Of a stretch of 60,000 nt of DNA, positions 36,390 through 45,449 are shown piece by piece. Below the pieces are notes generated by a model. That model saw nothing but the letters and a program-made list of their open reading frames with translations. It was not told the DNA's origin and searched no databases. Position 1 is the first letter of the stretch. Each line of letters opens with the position of its first letter. The position numbers and the translations under genes are program-made. Origin of the DNA: Cryptomeria japonica (lineage: Eukaryota > Streptophyta > Pinopsida > Cupressales > Cupressaceae); contig NC_081408.1 in the NCBI RefSeq assembly GCF_030272615.1, positions 307,339,950-307,399,949 on the forward strand, written 5' to 3'.

Positions 36390-36834
36390 TGGAAACACTG
36401 AGGTGGGAGTGATGGACACGCCAATTATGCTTATGGCATTGAAATCACATGCAACATTTGTAGGTGAAGTCACAGATAAATAGTTAGGGGGGCTCTTGAT
36501 GAATGACCACCTGTACATAATGCATGCGGTCAAGAAAGTTATAGGGTTGGAGTTTATGATGGTGTATCACAGGCATAGGGTCAGTTCAGACATTCCAACC
36601 TTTTTTCTTTCCATTTTGTTATATGTCAGTGTTTCTAAGGAGTGGGTGAAAAACTCACCTAGATGGTGTTTGAGCATGCATATTTGTGCAACATTGATGC
36701 AGTCATCGATAATGTGGATGAGAACCTCCTCATTCCCCTCCCACAAAACTATTACATTGGAAGAGTTTTTAAATTTACAATTGTGAAACACAAGATGCAC
36801 AGTTGTTGCAGGCACAAAGGAGTGATATACTATG
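36390..36834 (+). pseudogene. Unknown coding fragment, left part
   Basis: Two overlapping plus-strand frames look protein-like: 36420-36786 (MDTPIMLMALKSHATFVGE, one stop, MNDHLYIMHAVKKVIG) and 36663-36834 (MVFEHAYLCNIDAVI, NLLIPLPQNYYIGRVFKF, HSCCRHKGVIYY). The second runs up to the left edge of solo LTR Y. The sequence beyond Y (42513 on) may be its continuation, though the frame shifts at the joint. No family is recognised. Confidence 0.4.
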
Positions 36835-36916
36835 TGATGCTCTGCAAAAAAAGGAGACTGTTAGGATGACAAAAAACAAACAACAAGCATTAGTGTTAGC
36901 AAATCAGAATTTAAAC

Positions 36917-37384
36917 TGTGAGATTTTGCCAAGATCAAGAGGCAATGGAAAACACAAATAAGAGAGAACAAAATAGATGATAGAAATAAACTGTATTCTA
37001 TCAAAATGAAAAATATGATCAACTGGATCATTAAGCATTCGTTACATACAATGAATATGAGCCTGTTTATATAGGCAAGGCTATATGGATATGTGAGCAC
37101 ACAAACATGACATGTGGCTCAATAAGAAACAAGGGTAGGTAGGAAATAGGTGTGGGTAGGTAGGAGAAATAATATAATAGTCCACATGAGGTGGATCACC
37201 CACTGAATGTGGAGTGTAACAATAAGATCAACACCATAAAAGGTGGAATTTCTCCTACACATACTATCCCAATGTGGCACAAACACCCAAGTGTCTCATA
37301 CCCAAACTACTATGAAATGCACTTCCTAAGTAAACTTAAGTATAGTGTAATAATATCCATGATGAATAATTATTTACACCAACA
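36917..37384 (-). repeat. Copia-B 3' LTR
   Basis: TGTGAG to CCAACA, 468 bp. It is the copy next to the polypurine tract. On the minus strand it reads TGTTGG to CTCACA. A TATA-like CTATATAAAC on the minus strand aligns with CTATATAAGC in the 5' LTR. Confidence 0.95.
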
Positions 37385-37421
37385 CCCCCCCTTAAGTGCA
37401 ACTTAGGGGAATGCACTTAAG
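37385..37421 (-). other. Copia-B polypurine tract with adjacent inverted repeat
   Basis: The minus strand reads AAGGGGGGG directly before the 3' LTR. Next to it CTTAAGTGCA (37391-37400) and TGCACTTAAG (37412-37421) form a perfect 10-bp inverted repeat with an 11-base loop. The repeat overlaps the purine tract. Confidence 0.8.
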
Positions 37422-37471
37422 TCTACAATGCAACTAAGCAATGCAAGATGGGTCTCGGCTACTAGGCCATG

Positions 37472-38374
37472 TTAGGTACCCATGTACAAATGCAAATGCA
37501 TGCAAACCAATGTAATGAAATCTCTCACAAATGGGGAAAGAGAGAAAAACCCAATGGGAAAAAACCCTCCCCCAAAAGAGATATGAAAAACTAGATACAA
37601 AGAACTCTCATAGAAGTATGTGAAGGACAAAACCCCATGTGAGGAAAAAGTCCCCCCCCCTATGAGAGAAGAAGAGAAGCTAGGAAGCCCCCCCTCAATG
37701 TGGATTTTGCACCAATGATAGAAAACAAAATTCCTCCCCTTAGGAAGAAACAAAACCAAAGGTGTATCCATGAAGTCTCCCAAATCATGAAGGGAAGATG
37801 TATGAAAAAAACTCATGATGAAAGGAATCTCTGAAAACTGCTCAACTGTCCCCATGTCGATGCTAAAAGATACCCCCTCCAAAGGTGGTAAACCATGCCA
37901 CACTGCTGAAAAAGGCACTCTAAGATGTAGTGGAGATGGATGTAGAACATGTCCCAAAGACTCACATGTCTCCTCAAAAAATAAAGAGACCTCCTCCAAC
38001 TGTTGTACATAAGTATCCACAATCATGTCAACCTCGAAAGAATGATCATGTAGAGAATGAACAAGAGGGTTAGAGTGTTCCCTCGCAACAATCGAAGAAG
38101 GATCATCTTCATCAAAGAGAATATGGATGTCATCAATGATGTCTCCCAAATTTGCAATGTAGGATTCCACAAACAAACCTGCAATGTCTATCAAGTAATC
38201 ATCCCATGAATCTGAAGTTGGAAGACAATGAATATCCCGCTGCACTGAATCACATGAAGGCAAAACTGTCACACTATCTGCATCGTCAGGTGCAATAGGT
38301 GATGTGATATCAATATGAGGAGATGAAATACAAGGTGCAAGAATGGGGTCACATGTGAGAATCCCCATGTTCAA
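37472..38374 (-). CDS. Copia-B unknown second ORF, 300 codons
   Basis: A 300-codon frame without stops lies directly downstream of, and in the same frame as, gag-protease; only one TAG and a few codons separate them. Its first ATG is about two codons in. The first 120 residues are very acidic (DSWDDYLIDIAGLF, GDIIDDIHILFDEDD), and the end is rich in F, H, S and G, partly from runs of G in the DNA. No integrase zinc finger or DDE motif and no reverse transcriptase box is present where these would be expected. It occupies the place of pol and ends near the polypurine tract. It may be a real product made by reading through the TAG, or an eroded remnant. I assign no function. Confidence 0.5.
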   Translation of the reverse strand: MNMGILTCDPILAPCISSPHIDITSPIAPDDADSVTVLPSCDSVQRDIHCLPTSDSWDDYLIDIAGLFVESYIANLGDIIDDIHILFDEDDPSSIVAREHSNPLVHSLHDHSFEVDMIVDTYVQQLEEVSLFFEETCESLGHVLHPSPLHLRVPFSAVWHGLPPLEGVSFSIDMGTVEQFSEIPFIMSFFHTSSLHDLGDFMDTPLVLFLPKGRNFVFYHWCKIHIEGGLPSFSSSLIGGGTFSSHGVLSFTYFYESSLYLVFHISFGGGFFPIGFFSLSPFVRDFITLVCMHLHLYMGT

Positions 38375-38389
38375 GCGTCCAAAGTTCTC

Positions 38390-39852
38390 CTAAAAAACTG
38401 AACCATCACAAGAAGTGTGATCATCATGTGTAGAATCGTCAAATGTGAAATCATCATCATCAACAAAATTTGAAAAGGAGTATAACCGAGATGCATGATC
38501 AACCACCCCAGTCACAATGATAGCGCTAGTCTCCAAGTCTCTAATGAAAACTGACTCAGGTGTGAACTCCACAACTCTCTTAGTTGTGCCATGTGTGATT
38601 TGATAGATAGAAAGGAGATTGTTTGTCAAGTGGGGTACACACAACACATTATTGAAGGAGTTATCCCCAATGTCAATAGATCCTTTCCCAATCACATCCA
38701 TGTATGTATGATTGCCCATCAATATCTGCGGCATGGTGCAAGGCTCAAATGTAGAGAACATAGATTGCAAAGATGCCATATGATGAGAAGCCCCTGAATC
38801 TAGAAGCCATCTCTCTGAATCATGACTGATAGTAGCACATAGAGATTTTCCTTTCCTTGTTCCAAAAGAGTGAGTCTTCTCACTTGTAGAAGCCATGAAT
38901 GCTTTCCCTTTTCCTTTTGAATGTGAGGAAGTGGAAGTTGATGAATCATCCTTCTTGTAGACATTAGGCAAATCAATGTTATGATTTTTGATGATATGTG
39001 TGAGCTCATCAATCTTCTTAGAATGGCAATGATGCTCCTCATGACCAAACTTTTTACAATAGTTACAAGTAGGTCTCTCCCTCTTTGGTGAATTATCCCT
39101 CTTGGAAGAGGATGTATCTCCTTGTTGTGGAGAGGATGATGCTTTGTCCTTAGGCTTTGATTGCCATTTCTTCTTGTTTGAGTTGTCCTTTCCTTGATTT
39201 CCTTTGCTCCCTTGATTTGCTACTAATGTTTGAGACTTAGAAGCCTTAAGAATGCCCATGCTTATCAACTTAGTTTGTTCCATCATCAACATTTCATTGA
39301 AAAAATCAAATGTAGGCATTGTGTAGCTTGAACCCATTGTCATCCTATGGGTTTGGAAACTAGAAACAAATGCTGCATATTCTTGTGGAAGCTTGCCCAT
39401 CAAGTTGAATATCAATTGAGTATCCTTCTTATCAATGCCACAATCTTTGAGTTGTGCCCTCGACTCATTTGCCTTAGTGACATAATCTTGTATAGTATCA
39501 AAATTCTTGGGATCCAACATGGTGAGATCAATATCAATTTGATATCCCCTAATCTCATCAACTTGACCATACAAGTCTTGAAACTTTTTCCAAGCATCTT
39601 TGATTAGAGTACATTTCTCAATATGAAAAATGAGATCCTTTGATACATACTTTCTTAAGGTACCAATTGCCATGATATTTTTAGTGAGCCAATCCAAGTG
39701 ACCAACTGGATCAACCTTAGGATTAGTGGGAGCAACAATAGTTCCATCAATGTAATGAGTTAGTCCTTTTTCCATAAGTTTAGTCCATGCATCAATTTTC
39801 CAAGTAGCATAATTATGAGGAGTTAAGAGAGGAAACTTAGAAGAACCCATAG
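38390..39852 (-). CDS. Copia-B gag-protease polyprotein
   Basis: The start chosen is ATG at 39852 (MGSSKFPLLTPHNYATWK), typical of copia gag; the upstream extension begins at a GTG only. Residues 15-190 form the UBN2-type capsid region, with KYVSKDLIFHIEKC, DAWKKFQDLYG and the late LMGKLPQEY. A Lys/Ser-rich linker follows, then a CCHC knuckle, CNYCKKFGHEEHHC, near residue 268. The protease follows with WLLDSGASHHMAS, catalytic Asp intact, and LCVPHLTNNLLSI. It ends in the first part of the pre-integrase region (SRLYSFSNF), an acidic tail and TAG. The frame is about 486 codons and unbroken. It would form particles and cut itself; integrase and polymerase must come from elsewhere. Confidence 0.93.
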
Positions 39853-40664
39853 CAGCAAAAAGGAATGAACACAAGAGCACAAAAGCACAAGAGACACCCC
39901 CCCAAATTCACTCAATCAAAGTACCCCCCCAAAATGATGATTTGGGCACTTTATATGTAGTGCGTGTACAATAGGCCACTTGCAAACAATGGTAAGGTGG
40001 ACTTCTAATTTCAATTTACAAATTCTCAAAATGAGATCTAAGAGACTTCAACAAATACTGCTAGTGATCTAAACTGAGATCCAAGCAAAATGCAAGTACC
40101 AAATATGCCAAAAAATGGCCAAATAATGAAAGTACAATTTCTACTTAAAATTAATACAAACAAATGGTAGATTATGAAAGTAGATGAAAAAATATGCACT
40201 TTCAAAAAAAATGGCACCTGAAAAAGAGTCCATATGAGCCCAAATGAAGCCTCCAAAGTTGTAAAAATTAGGATTTCACGATTTCTGAAAAACCTATATT
40301 TGAGAAACAAAAAACTCCTACACCATTGTATAGATCATGAAATTCTACCTCAAAACAAAAAAAAATTCTCGAAAAAAGGAGTTCGGATGAGTGAGATATC
40401 GCTATTTGAAAATCGCCTACAAAATTATAATTTCTGGAAAATTTCTGTCGGGGCTTCAAAATTCAAATGCCTCTAGATTTGGCCTCCGAAGCCTGATTTG
40501 GATAAAACAAAAGGCAAAACTAACTTTCTTGGACCTCCTCAATCCAATGGTAACCTCAGATTTGTTCCATCAAGCTTCAATAATAATCTACAATAGAAAA
40601 TTCCAAAATGCAAACCCCAAATAACATCAAATTTCTCTCAATTGGCAAACCAATGACACTCTAA

Positions 40665-40678
40665 TGGCTCTGATACCA
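40665..40678 (-). other. Copia-B primer-binding site
   Basis: The minus strand reads TGGTATCAGAGCCA, touching the 5' LTR. It is complementary to the 3' end of the plant initiator methionine tRNA, the usual copia primer. Confidence 0.95.
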
Positions 40679-41146
40679 TGTGAGATTTTGCCAAGATCAA
40701 GAGGCAATGGAAAACAAAAATAAGAGAGAAAAAAATAGATGATAGAAATAAACTGTATTCTATCAAGATGAAAAATATGTTCAACTGGATCATTAAGCAT
40801 TCGTTACATACAATGAATATGAGCCTGCTTATATAGGCAAGGCTATATGGATATGTGAGCACACAAACATGACATGTGGCTCAATAAGAAACAAGGGTAG
40901 GTAGGAAATAGGTGTGGGTAGGTAGGAGAAACAATATAATAGTCCACATGAGGTGGATCACCCACTGAATGTGGAGTGTAACAACAAGATCAACACCATA
41001 AAAGATGGAATTTCTCCTACACACACTATCCCAATGTGGCACAAACACCCAAGTGTCTCATACCCAAACTACTATGAAATGCATTTCCTAAGTAAACTTA
41101 AGTATAGTGTAATAATATCCATGATGAATAATTATTTACACCAACA
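40679..41146 (-). repeat. Copia-B 5' LTR
   Basis: 468 bp, same limits as the 3' LTR. The minus-strand promoter of the element should lie here; CTATATAAGC at about 40827-40836 is the likely TATA box. Confidence 0.95.
40825..40838 (-). promoter_or_regulatory. Likely TATA box of copia-B
   Basis: Minus strand GCCTATATAAGC inside the 5' LTR, about 150 bp from its inner edge. It is conserved in the 3' LTR except one base. Confidence 0.55.
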
Positions 41147-41540
41147 TAAACAATAACCTAATCAAGCATATCAAGAGAGATACTAAATAAGAAATTGAAA
41201 GCATTCAAAGACACAAGAAATAAACTAAATTCCTCCAAATGCTAACCAAAACATCATAGTGGCTCCTCCCTTGTTCCTCTCCTCTCCAAGTTCCCAAATG
41301 AGTGTATCTCTCAGTAGCTTTTTGCATTATTTTTGGATGTCTTATGGAGATTCAAGATTATGAAATAAAAAGCTCAAGAAATGCAAACATGAACAAACTA
41401 GAAATGAGATTATTATCTAATCTAGTGTTCATTTTAGTCCAAAAGAGTAAATGTAAATGCTTATGCTAAATGCTCTCTAAAATTCACTATAGGTTAAATG
41501 CATACAAGTTTTCAGGATCTGGATTATGAAGAAATGGGCT

Positions 41541-41549
41541 CTATTTATA
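41541..41549 (-). promoter_or_regulatory. TATA-like box of solo LTR Y
   Basis: TATAAATAG on the minus strand, followed by GAGCCCATTTC. It is the only clear core-promoter match in this LTR and supports a minus orientation. Confidence 0.45.
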
Positions 41550-42512
41550 GGAAAAATGGAGCAATGGATGGTTGAGATTGAGTAATCTCAACAAGGGTCA
41601 GGATTGAATGATATTCAATCCATGTGAAGGCTCTCAACCAAATCCCAGGATGACAAGTGTCAATATGATATAGGTTGAGAGGAGAGGGAAGAAGCATTAA
41701 ATGCTTGACATGACCTGAGGGTTAACTTGGGAGTTAAGGTCAAGGTTGTGTTGAGTGAATAAATTTATTATCCAAAGGATAATGCTTTTATCCAATGGAT
41801 AAATTTTTGTGCAAAGGTAAAAGGGATAACCATGGTCAAAGCAATAAATGCTTGAGAAGACACATGGGTCACATGAGGGTTGAGTTAGGGGTCAAAGTCC
41901 CTAACCATGGGTGCAAGTGGATTTAACCATAAATGGTCATGTAAGAGCCATTAGTGGTTTGGAAGACTTTAGAGGTTAAATTGTTGAACACACAAAGCAA
42001 TAAATACTTTTCAAAGACTTTGGAGTCTTTGAGAAGTGACTTCAAGTTGCTTAGGAATGTGATAATAATTAGGGGATGGATTAGGCTAATTAGGAAGGGG
42101 TTAGAAGAATCTAGAAGGGGGTTAGGATTGCAAGTGGGTTTTGTGGTTGAGAGAAAATAGGATTTTTATTAAAATAAAATTCATTTATTTCAATAAATAG
42201 GTGAAAGTTGCATTTGTAGGAAAATGCAGGTTGGGGGGGGGGTAAATGATTTTAAATAAATGTTTTTAATTAATTATTTAAAAGAGGAAAGGGGGATTTA
42301 AATTGAATAAATAGAATTTACTCATTTAATTGATTGTGAATTTGGTTTAATGAATTAATTTAAATAAATTGAATAATTTATTTAATTAATAGAAGAATGT
42401 TTGAAGATGAATTAATTAAATATTAATTTAATTAACTGATGGCTAGTGGGTTTTTAATCAAATAAATAGCAAATATTTGTTTAATTAAATTGGATAGATT
42501 TATGTGACTACA

Positions 42513-43035
42513 CTATGCAATATCAATTTCCTCATCTATGTAGCCAAAATCAAGGAACTTGAGGAGGACGATTGGCATTGGGACTACCTAACCAGTAAAG
42601 GGTTGGTAGATGATGATGAAATTGATGAGGAGGATGCGGCTGAGATTGTAGGGGCATTGGAGTTGGGGAGTGGACAGGAATGGATTGAGGATAACAGACG
42701 TGTTGTGAAAGAAATTACAACAAGTGAAGCTCATGCTAACTGTGGACATGATTGTCCGCTCATCTTACAAGCCAAGAAAGTTAGGGAGGAACATGAAGCT
42801 ATGGAGGTGGCAAGGCAGACTAGGAATGTCTCCTAGCCTTGAAGTATGGTGCAGATGATTCCTTCTATTTTGATGCTTGAATTTCGTATTGTGGGTTATG
42901 GGTTGTTATGGGTGATCATTGGAAATGCTACAGGGAATGTGTTTTTGGCTACAAGCTATTGTTGTATCTTTTTTTTAATCTTAATATAATGGGTGTTGGC
43001 CCTACCCAGCTATTCACTTATAATAAAAAAAATTG
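42513..43035 (+). pseudogene. Coding fragment with LINE-like 3' tail
   Basis: The frame 42504-42836 reads KIKELEEDDWHWDYLTSKG, LVDDDEIDEEDAAEIVGAL and ends RQTRNVS-stop. Its first codons come from the LTR Y edge, so the real fragment begins after 42513. About 125 bases after the stop is a T-run, then a TAATATAATGGGTGTTGGCC block ending near 43020 in ACTTATAATAAAAAAA, which looks like the A-rich end of a LINE or retrogene. A similar block recurs near 43090. I do not recognise the protein. Confidence 0.45.
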
Positions 43036-43248
43036 TTCAAATGATTTATTTTAGCGAATCTTTCATTATTTTGGGGGAACTGGAATATATTATAATGGGT
43101 GCTGGCCTTGCAGAACTATTTATTGTTAGGGTTTATTAGATTGTCACTTTTTGGACCTGCCAATAGGTTATATGATATTTTATTGATTTAAAGCTTCAAA
43201 AAAATAACAAAAAGATTAGAGTCATCAAATAACCTCCATCCAATCCAT

Positions 43249-43734
43249 CTATCTATACCCGCCACCACCGAAGCTAACTTTGAAGCAAACCCTAATACCT
43301 GCCTCCCATCCTCTTCTTGCGAGCTCTCTGCGTCTCACCTTCAACTCATCCTCTTTCCAGTGAATAAAGGGTAGTGGGTCGGTAGGCTCTGTCGACCCTT
43401 CAGAAATGATGAAACCCACTCCCGGAACAACCCACTCTGAAATTGAATCCATCCCTCCCCGGTATTCTACCACAATTAAAATTTGCAAGGCTCTCTTCAC
43501 CTTGTCCCCATCCTCTTCAAATTATAATCCCCATGTAGCAATAAGGAAATAGATTTCCATATTATTCTTGTATTTGTGACTAATATGGACAATCTCCTCT
43601 CCCAGAAAGAGCTTCACCGCATCCACAAGCCTTTCATCTTTAAACAGGAATAGGCCCTTCAATCTCTTATCTGACACTTTGCCCATGAAGGGCACCAATT
43701 TATTCTCCATTTTGAATGTGAAACTGGTTTCCAT
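43249..43734 (-). pseudogene. Unknown coding-like fragment
   Basis: Two minus-strand frames follow each other: METSFTFKMENKLVPFMGK to a stop at 43522, then EEDGDKVKRALQILIVVEY onward to 43249. The composition is protein-like (balanced charge, few rare residues) and unlike the AT-rich surroundings. No family is recognised. It may be an exon carried into hAT-1, or chance. Confidence 0.35.
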
Positions 43735-43759
43735 GTTCCCTCTGCAATAGTGCCAACAC

Positions 43760-44120
43760 CCCTTAAATTCAATATTAGCCCCTACTCTCTACAAAACACT
43801 CTCTCAAAGAACTCTTAAACATGTTTAATTGAAATGGCCACTAGAAATGAATAAAAATTCAATACTCCTCACGTCCTACTCTGTCATCGAGAGCCAAGCT
43901 CATCAATGTGTTGTCTGAGATTTGTTCTACAATCAATCCACACAATTTGGAATTAATTCCACCTCTATAAGTGCGAATGAGACATTTTTTGATTTTAAAT
44001 TTATTCATTACTTGGATTTAAATAATAGAGTAATTTATTCACTTGTAATATTAAACTACATTAAATTTTATCTTTAATTTTCTTTCAGCTATCCATATAA
44101 TGAGGTGCAAGTGCTAGTTA
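43760..44120. other. No gene seen
   Basis: AT-rich sequence with no supported feature up to the dispersed repeat unit that begins near 44130. Confidence 0.4.
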
Positions 44121-44129
44121 ACTATAAGT

Positions 44130-45365
44130 TTCTAATTAATTAATCAATCAACTTAGAGGTCATTGGATGATTGTAGATCAATGACATAAGCTCTATTTTG
44201 GCCCAAAGTTCTAAAGGGCAAAGGTTTCTTCAAAAAGCTTCCGAAATAGAGATAGGTTTGAGCATTGCCTAATTAACTAATATAAATTATATACTTAAAT
44301 AATGAGGAGGATAGATTGGGCCAACCATTTCTGACGTGTCCTTTGACCTCCAACATCAATAATCTTATTGGTTCACTTAAGAAGAGCCTGCCATTAGCAG
44401 GGCCCATGTACAATGTGTGCGACGAGGTTGTGGAGTTAAGGTGAAAGATTATCTTGATCTAAATTCGCAGTTGTGTGGAGATCTGGACCATTGATATCAA
44501 AGGAAGTGCACGACGGTGTAAAATATGAAAGTCATTAATTTTAATTTTAATTATATTTATATTGTGAGTGTGATTCTCACCATGATTTTTCCCACACTAG
44601 GTTTTCTTGGTAAAAATTATGGTTTTCATGTGTTTGGTGTTTTTTGTTTCATCTTGCATTCATGTTTAATTTGTTAATGATAATTGATAAGTACTTGTGA
44701 TTAAAGAATTTTAGGATTTGGTTTAGACTAATTCACCCCACTCTCAATCTTGTGGTGTTTTCAACATAAAGGTTAGGTCATAATCCATAGCATCATATTC
44801 ACAAGCATATGGATTAAAATTATTACATATAGGTATCATAAATACATCAATTATCGTCTATAACATCATAGTATAAAAATGTATATATAACTATCACATA
44901 ATAGGTAGATACATCTATGTATGCTAAATATTGACCTATTTGTAAACCCTAAAGATCCAACCACTAACCCTAGATCTACAAACTAATTCAACAATTAACC
45001 AATAGATAACTAAAAATACATGCAAATAAAATGAGATAAACAAAGTATAAATTTATTCATTACTTAGATTTAAATATTAAATTAATCAATCAACTTAATG
45101 ATCGTTGGATGATCACAGATCAATGGCTAGAGCTCTATTTCGGCTCGAAGTTCTGAAGGACAAAGGTATCTTCAAAAAGTCACCAGAATAGAGACAGGTC
45201 TGAGCATTGTCTAATAATTAATTAACTATTATAAATTGTATACTTAATTAACTCTAAGTCTATCCTTAATTAATTTTAATCAATGACATAAGCACTATTC
45301 CAGGCCAAAGTTGTGAACGACACATGTTTCTTCAAAAAGTCCTCGAAATAGACTTAGAGACACAT
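44130..45365. repeat. Three related repeat units
   Basis: A block of about 155 bp starting ATTAATCAATCAACTTA and containing GATCAATG, CTCTATTT, AAGTTCT and CTTCAAAAAG recurs near 44138 and 45079. A shorter relative lies near 45285-45360. Each ends close to TCTGAGCATTG or TTTGAGCATTG. The 650 bases between the first two hold no gene. Confidence 0.75.
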
Positions 45366-45449
45366 GTGATCACTGTTAGGAATGAAAGGTTTTAATAAAT
45401 GAATGTTTTTAATAAAAGAAAGAAAGAAAAAGAAATGATTTTTAACCAC

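Larger units (their letters stand above)
36917..41146 (-). mobile_element. Copia-B, complete young non-autonomous element
   Basis: Two 468-bp LTRs (36917-37384 and 40679-41146) enclose a primer site, a gag-protease ORF, a second ORF and a polypurine tract. The element is flanked by the exact duplication TAAAC (36912-36916, 41147-41151). The LTRs differ at 10 of 468 positions (2.1%) with no gaps, the lowest divergence in the window. There is no integrase, reverse transcriptase or RNase H, so it must borrow these. Plant elements that keep LTRs and gag but lack pol are known as TR-GAG; this one also keeps the protease. Confidence 0.93.
36835..42512 (-). mobile_element. Solo LTR Y, carrying copia-B
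   Basis: The segment runs from TGATGC to GTGACTACA, a TG...CA pair, and is flanked on both sides by CTATG (36830-36834 and 42513-42517). Subtracting copia-B and its extra target copy leaves about 1.44 kb, a normal LTR size, with no coding sequence. A TATAAATAG box on the minus strand at 41541-41549 gives its orientation. It splits an unknown coding fragment. A chance 5-bp match is possible, so confidence is moderate. Confidence 0.55.
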
